NCBI GenBank assembly: GCA_048013815.1
Contig: CM106586.1
Span: 3,844,001 to 3,908,000, forward strand
Length of the DNA: 64,000 nucleotides
Direction of reading: 5' to 3'
Origin: Setoptus koraiensis
Taxonomy: Eukaryota; Arthropoda
In this document: positions 48,152-59,775 of the stretch, piece after piece
How the letters are laid out: every line of letters starts with the position of its first letter
How positions within the stretch are numbered: position 1 is the first letter of the stretch
Made by a program: the position numbers and the translations under genes
The notes under the pieces: model-generated
Seen by the model: the letters and a program-made list of their open reading frames with translations, nothing else
The model's database searches: none
Told to the model about the DNA's origin: nothing

Positions 48152-51100
48152 ATGAAACCATTGATTAATAATTTAGAAAAGTCGCCAATTGATGCTAGCA
48201 ACAACAGTTTAGATGGCAACGAACTAGCAGCTTGTGATTTGATTGATACTGCTTGCAAAAAACTGAGCCTATCATCGAAATATCGCCAACAACAATCGCC
48301 CGATCAATTCAATTTAATTTCGAACAGCACCAACAGATTGTTGCCAATTGATCACAACCAGCAACAACAAAATGGATGCCAGCAGCAGCACCAGGTAATA
48401 AGGAAAAGCAGCTTATTCTCGACTACCTCGACAAACTTGGCAAACTACGCTTTAGGGAGCAACACATTGTCAACAACAGGCAAACCTGGTCGTATCTATC
48501 AGCAGCATCAACTTGACACCAACAAGCCTCTGATTGACGAGAAGAGCAAATTAATTTATCACGATGAGGACGCCGGTGAGTGGTTTCATTGATTAGTCTC
48601 AGTTTGATTTGCATCGAAAGTGTAACTTTTCAATTAATTTTTACTAATGCATTAAACGTTGATGCTGCACCATTACACAGGCTATTTTCCCATTAGATAC
48701 ATCATTATCTTGATGTCTACATTGGCCACCTTTGTTAGCTACACAATAAGAGTCAATATGTCCGTAAGTTACCCATCCAAGCGAACCATGTCGCACAATG
48801 CTGCTAGTGAGTATATTGAGATTAGATAATCATATCGGAAAACTATAAATCTATTTATCCCTCTATGTCTAGGTGACACTCGTTGCAATGGTTGGCACTG
48901 GACGAATTGACGCTGAATCTGAATTGCAATTGAGCCACTCAGAAATCTCAGAATCGATGATAATATCTTCTCAAAGTAGCAAAAATTTGACTCATGAGAG
49001 TGCAAACTCTAAATTGATATCATTAACTAGTGAAAAAACAGACGTGAGTATTCATTTTGAAGTTACGAAAGCTCAGTCTCTCGGTTGTCACTCTAATAAC
49101 ATCAATTGTCTGTCCCTCTAATCGATTTTTGTGATTGATTTTATGCAAATCCATGGCTTAGTCAATTTCGAACAATCTCGATTGGTCCGAATCAATTCAA
49201 GGCGTAGCCTTAGGCGCCTTCTATTGGGGCTTTATACTTACCCATGTTTTAGGTGGGCAACTAGCCAATATATTTAGCGCACGTATAATTTGTGCCTGCT
49301 CCATATTAACGGCTTCTCTACTGACATTAATATTACCTATGGCGGCCAATTTTAGTGTCTACTCAGTGATACTATTGCGAATGATCACTGGTCTCTGTTT
49401 AGTGAGTATAGTTTGACAATTGTACTTACTCATGGTTTAAAACAATACTATTGTTATGTAACTGTAATGTTATATCTCTTTCTTTGATGCCTTCAAAAAC
49501 AAACAAAAAAAAAACAATCCAACAAAAGGGTATCGTCGCGCCCGCTCTATACACTCTAAGTTCCCGGTGGGTACCCCAAAACGAGCGTAGTACAGCCATC
49601 GCTATCAGAATGATTGGTGGCAATATGGGCGCGGTAAGTGAATCAATTTTGTTTCTTTGCTCGATGGATTTCATGAATGCTCCGATTATCATACTTACAC
49701 TCATACTTCTCCCCCTATTTGATATATTATTTGACCTCATGCAAAGTAGGTTGGCGCCATGTCAATATCAGGCTACTTATCCGATCTAATAAGTTGGGAG
49801 TCGGTAAGTTCTGCTGCTTTTAGCTCTAGATACCGGTTTTAAGGTTTTATTTTAGCTTGTTTCTACTTGAGGCGACTGATGGATTCAATGATAATGAACA
49901 TATTATCAAGTTTTGATCATTGTTGCTCAAAAGAATACTTGTAATCGCTATCTTGTTGGTCTTGTTGTTGCCTCAATTTTCCACCAGAAGATCAAATAGT
50001 TGCTCGATAATTGTTTACCTGTTCAACTGTCAACGAATAGGCCAAAACGAGGCCAAATTTAAGAATTGGGACAAGAGAGCGAGAGAGCGGAAGAGAGAGA
50101 GAGAGAAAGGGACTCTATCATCGATGTCTTATGGGTGGAATCGCCTCAAGATTGTTATCCTCTGTTTCCTTGCAGATCGCTCCTTCCTTTTGAGAAGTGT
50201 AGCTTGGTCAAGTAGAGACATTGATGGAGAACAATACAACCGGTGCAAAACAGCCAACTTAATCTAAAATACAGAATTATCTCAATAGTTCACATCACTA
50301 AACTATAGTATTTTCTTATTTTAAGCTGCTAATCCATGCCAATGAAAAAAATTTTTACAATAACAATAATAATTATTATCCATGCAAGTAAAACAAATAT
50401 ATATATACATATCTATATGAAGTATGTGTTTGTTGTAGATAAAGTCATAATAAGTAGGTGGGGAAACCAGACGATTGAGAGGAACAATTGCATCATCATT
50501 AGTAATTAGTTAGAGAGATTCTTTTTGACATGTAAATATGTAAAAAGGATTGATGCAGTTGGAATCAACACATCGGACTTGGCCAACCAGACGAAACATG
50601 ATTGAAACAATGCCAGCCAAAATACAAATGAATACACTGTAAATGTAACTGGTATTATATATTGGATCACAACAATTCAACACACCACAATATAATAAGC
50701 TTTGCATAATCAGCAAGAGAACTGTACTTTTACGATAAATATGATTAATCAATGATGTATGATTAAAGAGCCCATTCAATATCAATCGATATCAATGTGA
50801 TCATTTCAATCAACTGCTAATCAATATTATAATATGTAAATGTATCAGCATCAGTTAACCTGATTGTTACTGTTTAGCTAATGACATCATCAACAACAAC
50901 TACCAAAGACAAAGGCAACAAAAGCAGGCAACAACAACAACGACAAACAGACAAGACAAGATCTAATGACGCAATTATGTAGTGGACAATTAATTAATTA
51001 ATTTTTCTTTTAATCGGCCATGCTCACTAACAAGCTTGCTGTTAGTGAGCACGACGATGTGACGAAAAAAAGTTTTCTTTCCATCGTCATATGATGCGTC

Positions 51101-52586
51101 AACTGGCGATAGTGATATAGTGATTGATGCAAACCACTAACCAGAATTTTATTTTTTAATCTTAATCTCAAATTATCCTTCTCAACGTCATGATTATTAT
51201 CTCTGATAATCATGCTGACTGCCAACCATTATCTGAATAACGTCCCATTCACTGTCCATGATAATTGTTTAAACTGACGCTCATTCAACCAAACGCACAC
51301 ACAGGTATTTTATGTGATTGGAATTTTCGGTTGCATAATATTTCTTCTATGGATTTATTTGGTGTCTGACTCGCCTCAACAACACAATTGGATTGGAGCA
51401 AAAGAATTGAAATTCATTCAAGCCAACACAGATTGCATAAGCTCAAGCCAGGCCAAGAGCATTAAAATGGACTGGTTTGCCATGCTGACTTCGTCACAAT
51501 TATGGGCAGTGGCTATAGCAAAATTTTGCGGATCTTGGGGCAATTTGATGCTAATGCAAAAATTGCCCACTTATCTCGAAACAGTTCTAGAAATGCCCAT
51601 AGGTAGAAATGGGCTCGTCAATGCATTAGTGTACATATCAATGAGTATATCGCTGTTTGTTTTTGGATGTTTGTCTGATTATGTTTGCACTAAACAGCCG
51701 AGATCTCAGCGCACAACCACAAGGGTTTTGTTTGAGTTGATAGCTCTTTTGGGGCCGGCCATTTGTTTGGCGTTTGTGCCATTTTGTGGCCAAAACCAAG
51801 ACGCTGTCATAACTCTGTTGATTGTTGCGATGGTCTTGTACGGCATGACAGCGGGCGGCGACAATCCCATTGTTGTCGAGATAGCGCCAGATTTTCCAGG
51901 TGAGTTGTTTAGAAAATGATGATGAGCGATTGATTTCGATGGCTTATTTCAATCGATCGAAAATTACTAATCAATCAATTCTTGTCACCACCATCATGCG
52001 CCAGGTACCCTGTACGGAGTGACGAACGCCATAGCTTCCATTCCCGGCTTCATGGCGCCCATAATTGTTGGCTTCATGCTGGATTCTGATGTAAGTGTAT
52101 ATGTTGTCGCATGTTTCAAACTTGCCAACCAGTTGTCTTATCCATTCATCTAATCACCGATTATCTTTTTTAATTTTGTGTCAATGTTAATAGGCGAACA
52201 GTAATCAACATCAGTGGAGCATGATATTTTTTATTACGTCAGGCATATATGCGTTGGGCGCGATAGCATTTATGCTAATGGCCAATGCCGATGTTCAACC
52301 TTGGGGCGTAGCGGATTTTCGCAAGAAAGAGTTGCTACAACGAAAGCCGCTGGAAAATCAATGCTGCTATTATGACGACTGTGAAAGTGGTACAGATAAG
52401 CAAAGTTTGTTAGATGAAGAGGCAAACAATTTAGCTTTAAATAGAAATCACTCGCAACAGCAAATTATGAATGCCAACAATAGAAGAATTAGTAGATTCG
52501 AAAATAGCATTAATTTGTTGGAGCAACATCATTTTAATTTTGGTTCATTTAATCAAGACAGTAGCATGCGAGTGAGAAATATCTAA
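48152..52586 (+). CDS. SLC17-family (sialin-like) major facilitator transporter, nine exons
   Basis: SLC17 proteins move organic anions (sialic acid, glutamate, nucleotides, phosphate), often in lysosomes or synaptic vesicles. Exons: 48152-48575, 48681-48763, 48873-49043, 49162-49401, 49529-49633, 49750-49803, 51305-51899, 52005-52090, 52194-52586. All introns are GT-AG, short except intron 6 (1.5 kb). The join gives 716 residues in frame. An in-frame TAA lies 18 nt before the start ATG. Features: a Gln/Asn-rich N-tail of about 140 residues, first helix ending RVNMSVTLVAMV, loop, then GVALGAFYWGFILTHVLGGQ, RMITGLCLGIVAPALYTLSS, WVPQNERS, and the family signature GTLYGVTNAIASIPGFMAPI. The tail ends in a 90-residue Asn/Gln-rich stretch. 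Typical members are about 500 residues; the extra length is at the tails. Substrate cannot be told. Confidence 0.9.
51021..51051. repeat. Perfect short hairpin
   Basis: TGCTCACTAAC and GTTAGTGAGCA form an 11-bp stem with a 9-nt loop inside SLC17 intron 6. The rest of this 1.5-kb intron shows nothing recognisable. Confidence 0.8.
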
Positions 52587-52933
52587 GCAACTATGACATA
52601 ACAGTGCATCTTATAAGACGATATATGTCTTATTACTCGAGATACTTGAGATCAATTAGCGTCACACAAAAAAGTAGCGACGAAATAAGCAACAGAAACA
52701 CCTAATAGACATAGTGGAGAGATAGCTAGAGTAACGCGAAAGTTATCAGCTTTTTTTAACACAATTGGCACACAATTCTTTAACATGACGTATAACATGC
52801 TTACATTTATATATATATCTCTTTTCTTCTAATTTAACTCTCAATTCTTCTACATCATACTGATCTAATCAAATCTCTTCTAAAATATTGAAAACTAAAT
52901 TATTATCATTATTGTTATTTTGCAGAAAGATCA

Positions 52934-52939
52934 AATAAA
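52934..52939 (+). terminator. Likely SLC17 polyadenylation signal
   Basis: AATAAA about 350 nt after the stop codon. Confidence 0.45.
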
Positions 52940-54078
52940 GAATCCGTTCCAATGCGGCCCCATAATCAGCATTCTTTCGCATTTGTGCGTTCGCAATAAG
53001 TGCGTGCATTCATCACCACGAGAGACAATTGGATAAGCTTGTGATTAATGGAATTCTTTTCGCGAACATTGCCAACAAACTCGTCTTCTTATTCGTTTGT
53101 TCAGTTTCGATTCACGAACGGTCGAACATGCAGTCGTCATCGACAACATGACACGAAAGGTGTCGCTCATCGGCGAGTTAAAGAGAGGTGAAACATCGGA
53201 TACTGTCCACTGATCTGCTGATATAAGTAATGTGATTATTTTTTGACTATTGAAGTAGCTCCAACGAGCTCCGTCGGAGCTACTAATTGAGTGCAGCGAT
53301 CATGGGTGAAGTGGCTGAGGTTTTTGTGAACCCCATCACGTAATGGCAGCAAGAGACTCGGCCGATTAGGCGAGATACCGGCGCTAACAAATGGTTGTCA
53401 TTTAGTGATTTATTATGTTTGTGAGAGTGATCATGTGCCATCATTTGGTATCACATGATAGAATCACCAATCAAGAACAAATAAGCAACAGTGGTAGTGG
53501 CAACGGTCTTGTCAGATGGGTGCTGTTGATCTGTGGCAAACAAATAATATACTAATAATAATATGCACAATAACAAGAAATAACAACAAGAAATATCGTG
53601 ATTCAAGAGATGGTAAGAGCACAGTTGCAGTTGCAACAGTTAATTTGTCTAATTGGATCAATACAATTAGACAAATTAGTGCCTGGATTCCTCAATCCAC
53701 AAACATTATGCGACATTTGATTGCACATGTAAACACTTGTAATTGAACGCATCGACATACGAATGATTGACTGATCTAGTCTGATTGATCAGACAGTTGC
53801 CAAGACAGCAACAGTTAGTCTATCGAGTGACAGCAGATGACAAGTTGCTGCCAAAATAAATACAAGGACGCCAAGTTATCTGATGTCTTATTCTAATATC
53901 ATCATGAGGATACCATAGATAATAATATTGTCGTACTACTGCACTCTCGGATAATCGCATCTAGCTCGACAAAACGTATATTAAGATTTTGAGATCCAAG
54001 CGTCACAAAAACATGTCTTGTTGTCAGTTGAGAAGGCAACCGAATCTCTATAACCTCTAGCCAGAGAAAGGTAAATAT
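52940..54078. other. Intergenic region, no gene recognised
   Basis: Contains one perfect hairpin (53641-53678) and a weak 9-bp one near 53256-53283. No coding or RNA gene is supported. Confidence 0.5.
53641..53678. repeat. Perfect 15-bp hairpin
   Basis: TAATTTGTCTAATTG and its exact inverse complement are separated by 8 nt. Confidence 0.85.
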
Positions 54079-54557
54079 TCTAACAAGGAAACCTTCCTTT
54101 GCCCGACACGCCGATCAACCTGCCATGTAGCTGGTTGAACTCGGCTGTTTCTGGGGAGCAAGAAAACACTATTCATTCTCCCGGAAAATCCCGGTACAAC
54201 TATGCGAGAATCGATGTTGTTTTTTTTCTGTCCAGATCGATCTATAGAGACGATAACAAGTCCAAGAAAGTACCTCACATGCTTGTAATCGTGATTCGAA
54301 TCTCTCATATAATTAGAGTGTGATCGTTCGATTTTCGGGCGCTTTTTGAAGCGTTCGCGCACTTCTTTGGAGCATAACCGAAGGGTTCAATTTATTGACA
54401 ACATAAATTAACAATGAGTATTAGATTTCGCAGAGTTGTACCGGGATTTTCCAGGAAAATAAATAATGTTTTCTTGCTCTCCATAAACAGCCGGGTTCAA
54501 CCAGCTACATGGCATGTAGATCGGCGTGTCATGGTTAGGAAGGTTTCCTTGTAAGCC
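54079..54557. mobile_element. MITE-like element with long terminal inverted repeats
   Basis: Left arm from about 54079 and right arm ending about 54557 are inverted copies of roughly 125 bp, about 80% alike by eye, with a central spacer of about 220 bp. Both ends read inward from ACAAGGAAACCTTCC. There is no transposase. The same ACAAGG end motif recurs at 55107, 57258 and 57566, so this belongs to a dispersed family. Confidence 0.65.
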
Positions 54558-55108
54558 ACCACACTGTTCTTTTGCCATTGCATACTCGTTGACGACATCA
54601 GTAATTTGTGGATCATTAGCCATTTTTTCATGAGATATAGCATCTCCTGCCTTAAGAATATTCTCGAGACCCTTGAGGGCTACATTTACCATCTTGTTGT
54701 CCTTTATTCCAAGTAGGGCGTATAAAGCTTGTATCGATCCAACATCAACAAGGTATTTAATTTGTTCTGCTGAGCCACCCTTCATTGCATTAATTATGGC
54801 CCTTGCGGCCTCTTTGCGTGTCCTAATCTCAGCTCTATTGATAATGTCAATTAACGCACGTAGGAAGAAGACCAGCATCTATGACAGATTGTATCTGAGT
54901 TCTGTTGCCTGCCGTTATATTTGACACAATCCAGCAAGCTTTTTTCCTGCGCAAGTCTATTTTTGAATTTAAAAGCATACCTAGATGTGGTATGGCGTTA
55001 CAATTAACGATGACTTGAATTTGATGATCTTCTCCAGCTACAATTTTACCGACAGCTCCAAGTGCGGCTAATACGACAGGCTGTGATTGATGCATTAGTA
55101 GGCCCACT
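54557..55108 (-). pseudogene. Importin-alpha (KPNA3/4-like) pseudogene fragment
   Basis: Importin-alpha is the armadillo-repeat receptor for nuclear localisation signals. Read on the minus strand, the fragment covers about 180 residues of the middle and late armadillo repeats: LGAVGKIVAGEDHQIQVIVN, CWIVSNITAGNRTQIQSVID, RTRKEAARAIINAMKGGSAE, VALKGLENILKAGD and AKEQCGGL. The match is closest to the alpha-3 type. The homology shifts frame near 54850-54880, between the SNITAGN repeat and the RTRKEAA repeat, and both N- and C-termini are absent, so it is a broken copy. No introns are visible within it, consistent with a processed copy. Each end falls exactly at an ACAAGG repeat, suggesting that the repeat element captured it or inserted at both sides. 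Confidence 0.85.
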
Positions 55109-55195
55109 AACAAGGTAAACCTCATTGGGGGGACACCCGAATACGCCCAACTATGGCTTTTTTGGATTCCCCAGATCAAACTGAGCAAGAATACA
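55105..55195 (+). repeat. Dispersed repeat copy, ACAAGGTAAACCTC type
   Basis: It starts AACAAGGTAAACCTC and shares GACAC, CAACTATGGCTTTT, CCAGAT and AAGAATAC blocks in order with the copy at 57257-57342. It directly adjoins the importin-alpha fragment. Confidence 0.6.
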
Positions 55196-55364
55196 CCTAA
55201 AGGAAACGCACGTTTTTAGTACTTTTTGCAATTGAGTATTGAATTTTATTTTATCCTCTAGAATGACTTATTCATCCACTCATCTATAAGGAACCATTTG
55301 ATATATTATTCGTATTTTCAGTCACCATATTACTCGAGGAAATATTATTCATCCATCGGACGAA

Positions 55365-55529
55365 ATGGCTGATGAAGTTATGGCAATTCAGTCGACGACT
55401 GTAGCAGCAGAGAGGATTTTCTCCATCGCTGGTCTAGTGAACACTCCGAGGAGAAATCGTTTGTGCCCAGAGAGCTTCAGTTCCAACATCCTGCTCAAAT
55501 TGTGGATGAAATATCTCTCGAAACAATAA
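55365..55529 (+). pseudogene. hAT-family transposase C-terminal fragment
   Basis: A 54-residue frame carries the hAT dimerisation signature: TTVAAERIFSIAGLVNTPRR followed by NRLCPESFSSNILLKLWMK (family pattern: SER-FS-aG-----RRNRL-p). Only this tail of the transposase is present, so it is a dead remnant. The 7-bp satellite starts 17 nt after its stop. Confidence 0.85.
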
Positions 55530-55545
55530 ACTGCAGCAACAATGA

Positions 55546-55782
55546 CATCCAACATCCAACATCCAACATCCAACATCCAACATCCAACATCCAACATCCA
55601 ACATCCAACATCCAACATCCAACATCCAACATCCAACATCCAACATCCAACATCCAACATCCAACATCCAACATCCAACATCCAACATCCAACATCCAAC
55701 ATCCAACATCCAACATCCAACATCCAACATCCAACATCCAACATCCAACATCCAACATCCAACATCCAACATCCAACATCCA
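55546..55782. repeat. Heptanucleotide satellite (CATCCAA)n
   Basis: About 34 near-identical copies of CATCCAA in a row, with no visible interruptions. Because seven is not a multiple of three, all reading frames stay open and give spurious repetitive ORFs. It does not match the arthropod telomere TTAGG. Confidence 0.97.
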
Positions 55783-55870
55783 GCAGCAAACAAACAACAG
55801 CAAACAGACAGCTAACTAAATAAGAAAAAAGCCAACAAAATTTTGGTTATAGTGCAGAATAGCGCCACAC

Positions 55871-55964
55871 TCCGATTTCGATAAAACTTCATACATGGGA
55901 CCCGTAGGGCCCCCTGACAACAGTTTGACTAGTCCGGAAGTGCGGAAACTTCCGGTTCCGGTTT
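55871..55964 (+). repeat. Modular ~90-bp repeat, copy A
   Basis: Order of parts: CCGATTTCGATAAAACTTCA, a GGGACCC/GGGCCCCC stem, an AT-rich spacer, AGTCCGGAAGTGCGGAAAC, then TTCCGGTTCCGGTTTTAC. The same order appears in copies B, C and D. Confidence 0.7.
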
Positions 55965-56601
55965 TACATGAAATTCAAGATACAGGCTTAAAACTCGATA
56001 TGCAGCTAGGTCAAAGTATGGAGAGCACACTGGCATCATTTACAGAATTATTCAACTTCCGGTTCTCAAGATATTCGAACAAATCTCCGTGTAGGACATG
56101 AACCCGCCGTAGTAAATGAATTGCAGTCACTTGAGCGGAGGGTAGAGGGCGTAGCCCTCTGTTTTTGGTTATCGTACTTATTATCCGACTGCTGGAGGTG
56201 GCTGGTTCTGACGATGAGAATAACACTCCGCGTCGGAACAATAAGCCACCCGGTTGGAACCGGTTCAGGGTGACGGCTACGAGAGCGCGTCGAACGTGCC
56301 GTCTCCTTAACTGCTCGATCGACTGCGTCATATTTACGAGCATATCATGCAGATAATCGATCAAATCCACCAACCGATCCACCATCAACAACCAAAGACA
56401 AAAAGCCACCATCAAGGAAGGGTAAGCGCAGTACCAAATCCTCACGTTTTGGCTCTCAAATGAGCCCAAATTTTGAATTGATGATGGACGGTCTCATGGA
56501 GAGATTATTACGCGCGTGTAATAAATAAGCTAGACTGCGGTAGAATTTAATGTATATATGGGATATTTATTTATTTAATCGTAAGACAGAAATGCCTTTA
56601 T

Positions 56602-56659
56602 CTCCCTGTGTGCTCTCCTTTTATAGGGAGTGACGCAGCACTCGAGCACACAGGGGGAG
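56602..56659. repeat. Hairpin with 14-bp arms
   Basis: CTCCCTGTGTGCTC at 56602-56615 pairs with GAGCACACAGGGGGAG at 56644-56659, apart from two extra G. Confidence 0.7.
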
Positions 56660-56705
56660 GTGAGTGTAGTGCCTTACAACATCCCCGAACTTAGAGGAGT
56701 ATCAA

Positions 56706-57065
56706 TCACTCCTGTGATTTGTCCGTGTTGGGAAATGATGCTTTTTTGGGTATCGGGGTTGGCGGGCGGATTTCAGTGTCACCTTTGGTCCGTGCGTCGT
56801 CCGTTTCCGGGGTCGCCCCCTCTCCATCTCCTTCTACTGGCGTTTTGTCAACTTTTGATTCGTCTTTAGCATCATCACTTTCTCCTGATGGGGAGTTGGG
56901 TGGTGGGTTGCTGTGTTCGTCACTGCTAAATTCATCGCAAAACCCGTAGGGGCACAGTAGGCGATGGATTTCACTGTGGCGGTCACGGTGACAAACTGCA
57001 CGTTGTCGTCGCAACTTGTCATGGATACGTTTTCGGGTTTCTTCATTAACGGTCTCTTGTTTCAC
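56706..57065 (-). CDS. Hypothetical acidic protein in the repeat island
   Basis: A 119-codon frame: a basic, Arg/His/Cys-containing N-terminal third (RKRIHDKLRRQRAVCHRDRH) and an acidic Ser/Pro/Asp/Glu-rich remainder that looks disordered. No family is recognised. It sits between copy A of the modular repeat and the copia-type fossil. The biased composition could be chance, but the split basic/acidic layout is gene-like. Confidence 0.25.
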   Translation of the reverse strand: MKQETVNEETRKRIHDKLRRQRAVCHRDRHSEIHRLLCPYGFCDEFSSDEHSNPPPNSPSGESDDAKDESKVDKTPVEGDGEGATPETDDARTKGDTEIRPPTPIPKKASFPNTDKSQE

Positions 57066-57256
57066 AATATCCTAATTAAATTCGTCAGCCATTTTAATAT
57101 TCGTTGTTAACGTGGTTGGTTGAACGATGAAATTTTAGACGGGTCGTGGGCTGTTGATAGTTAATATAAAATATCGTGTAAATATGTATGATTATGGGCA
57201 TAGGTATAAATAGGAGGGTGCGACCTCCTATTGATAGTCAGTCACGACTAGCACTA

Positions 57257-57342
57257 CTAACAAGGTAAACCTCTATAGTGTGACACTCAGATTGACTTGA
57301 CTATAGCTTTTCTGAACTCTCCAGATTGAGAGCTAAAAGAAT
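57257..57342 (+). repeat. Dispersed repeat copy, ACAAGGTAAACCTC type
   Basis: Starts AACAAGGTAAACCTC and aligns along its length (roughly 70% by eye) with the copy at 55105. A shorter relative starting AACAAGGTAACCT is at 57566. Confidence 0.6.
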
Positions 57343-58100
57343 ACGTTGTTGGTTGGTTTATCTTACGTTGTAAGATAAATTACACGCGCACAAATCGACT
57401 CAGCTCTTGGGCTGACAAGGCAAGTCTGTCCAGCATCAGTGATATGATCGTGATACTGTTATGTCTTCTACTCCAAAATCCAAACATTTCAAGAAATAAT
57501 TCCTCACTGAAGCAAACTTCTTCGTATTTTCAAAGAATTCTCCATGGCAGACCAAAATATCCAACAAGGTAACCTAGTTAGGTGGTAGTGTCAGAATGGG
57601 ATGGCACTAGCCTATCTGTTTCCGGCTGGTCGAGCTGAGCACGAATACACATTCCCATGCCCGTTTTCGTCTCTCTCTTGCTCTGATTCTGGCAGTTAAT
57701 TGTTCAGAAATCGCTGTTTGCGTTGTTTTCGTCGCCTCTTCAAAAGTATGCTCCACAAGGCTTCGTGTTGTTCTTCTCGGTCTGAATTTGCTAAAGGCAC
57801 ATTTATGGACGTCCTTCTTCTCTGATTTTCTTTTGTTTTGCCAATAATAATAATAACCGCACCAGCAGCAATCTGAATATTGATGCCAGAGTAAATTCTT
57901 ATACATGCAATTTTCATACATTGCTTTGGCCTTTTCTTCCTTGTTAAGTGGCAGCATTTGCATACAGTTTTCCCAATCGACTTTTTCTCTTACTTTTCTT
58001 CATATACATCTCTTCTTTATACTCTTCCTTTTCTTTTCATTTCATTACAACTCAGTACTCAACATTGTACATCTCACATTACTGATTAATTACTGTTTAT

Positions 58101-58944
58101 TCAAATAACAGTGACGTTATTATCTTCATCTTCTTCCATTGCACGTTCTCGCATTCTTGCTTTTCGCTTCGGACACTCCAATCTCCAATGTCCGAATTCT
58201 TTACAGTACATACATTGGTTCTTCGCCACTCTTTCTCTCGAGGTCCCTGCTCTACTATACATGGCCATACTCTCATTACTCTCTTCGCTAAATCTCTTCA
58301 ACATTGACTCTTCAGCAATCAATTGTGGTTTCAAATTGACCAGAGTCTGCTCGCTTTCCCGCATCGCGTTCCATCGTGAGATAAAACTTGAATACGGACT
58401 GGGCAGACCAGTCACCACACGTGCTGCTACCATCGAATCTGCAATTTCTATGCCAACGTTTCTTAATTGCTCTGACATTGTTGTTGCTTTTCTTATGTGA
58501 GCTTCCATCGGTTCGTTGTATTCCATTTTCAATGTGAAGAATTCACTTTGTAATGTCATTTTGTTCGCTCTGGACTTGTTGGCATGTACGCTTTTGAGCT
58601 CTTCCCATATTTCTTTGGAAGTGTTGAGATGTATCACTTGCTCTGCATGATCATCATCCAGACTGGCCAGTATCCAAGCCCTGGCTTTCTTGTCTTTCTT
58701 TAACCAATCTTCTCTTTGCGCTGCTGCAGTTGGTGGCCCCTCAGTAAGTACTTGATCAATGTCTTTGGCCATTAACACTGCCTCTACTTACGCTCTCCAT
58801 ACATTGTACTTCTGACCATCGAATTTTCTTATCGTATATTTCTCTTCCATACTGAATGCTTCGTTAATTACTCTGTTAGCTGGGTTACTTGTCAGATGTT
58901 GCGGTACTTGTGGTGGATTCAGTTCGTTCTTTACTTCAGGCAAC
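58101..58944 (-). mobile_element. Copia-type LTR retrotransposon fossil, gag region
   Basis: Read on the minus strand, this shows a Ty1/copia gag: the N-terminal KFDGQKYNVW start region, a central gag domain (RAWILASLDDDHAEQVIHL, MEAHIRKATTMSEQLRNVGI) and a CCHC zinc knuckle (CMYCKEFGHWRLEC) followed by an acidic tail. No protease, integrase or reverse transcriptase and no clear paired LTRs were recognised nearby, so the element is broken, keeping only gag. The gag is well preserved, suggesting a fairly recent insertion, but age cannot be measured without LTRs. Confidence 0.88.
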
Positions 58945-59284
58945 ATTTACATGCGCTACTTTATACTTTACACTACTTTATACTTTAGGCTAGTGGCTTT
59001 TGGCTGTTAACCTATAAGAATTGAGTTGAATTCGACACATTTACTTTTACCATCTAAACTCTACAGTTGTCAATGTACAACTGTCGATAATTTTATTCAC
59101 AATCAACATAAGTACAAATGAGTAAAATCACTACAATCAAGTAAAATGTCATTGCAATGTCAATGATGACTCAAAGATAGCATAGCTCACATTACAGTGG
59201 GTGGATTACAACATAATATTATTTTGCTTTCCAACACAGACCTTTTAAATTTTTGTGTGATTCAAATGGATTTTATTGCGTAAA

Positions 59285-59542
59285 TTAGTGATGATATGAT
59301 CGGTTTCTCGGTTGTTCAGACACATCGCACATTAATTGAGATGGACTCTCAACATGCATTGTGAAGTCATGAGATATTTGGTGAAAATGCGATCTGGATA
59401 GAAAATGATCCAGGCATATCGTTTCACCGCAGTGTGCACAAAGCATGAAGTGAACGTTTTCGCATTTTACGCAGTATAGAGGCTTGCCTTCAAAATGGAA
59501 GTTGATCTTTTGGTTATTGTATCTAACACGTACCACGCCCAA
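59285..59542 (-). CDS. Small Cys/His-rich protein or transposase tail
   Basis: An 85-codon frame with a compact zinc-binding pattern: YCVKCENVHFMLCAHCGETI then CLDHFLSRSHFH (CxxC, CxxC, C-H, H-H). The layout resembles the C-terminal Cys-rich domain of piggyBac-type transposases but could also be a B-box-like finger. No catalytic domain is next to it. Low confidence that it is expressed. Confidence 0.3.
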   Translation of the reverse strand: MGVVRVRYNNQKINFHFEGKPLYCVKCENVHFMLCAHCGETICLDHFLSRSHFHQISHDFTMHVESPSQLMCDVSEQPRNRSYHH

Positions 59543-59543
59543 T

Positions 59544-59720
59544 TTGGGTATTTTGGGTATTTTTGGGTAGGGTATTGTACCCTGATACCCGAACGGGTAT
59601 TCCGGAAGTGCGGAAATTCTTCGTTACCGAGATACCCGAGGTACCGCATTGTGGGTATTTTAGGGTATTTGAGGGTATATTGACGGTACAATCGGTCGTA
59701 CCCACCCGCACGGACATCGG
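59544..59720. repeat. GGGTA-rich region with inverted blocks
   Basis: Repeated GGGTATTTT, GGGTAGGGTA and GATACCCG words in both orientations, including one partial copy of the modular repeat core (TCCGGAAGTGCGGAAATTC at about 59601-59619). Confidence 0.6.
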
Positions 59721-59775
59721 GTAGGGTACTGAGGTCTCCACACCGAGGGTAGATCATTCTTATGAGCCACAGGAA

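Noticed and set aside
54280-54305. B-box-like GTGATTCGAATCTC
   Set aside because: No acceptor stem or A box; it lies in the spacer of the inverted-repeat element.
55388-55823. Several repetitive ORFs over the CATCCAA array
   Set aside because: A 7-bp repeat without stops keeps all frames open; these are artefacts.
57607-57963. Minus-strand frame next to the copia-type fossil
   Set aside because: Composition is biased and no domain is visible; probably untranslated flank or element remnant.
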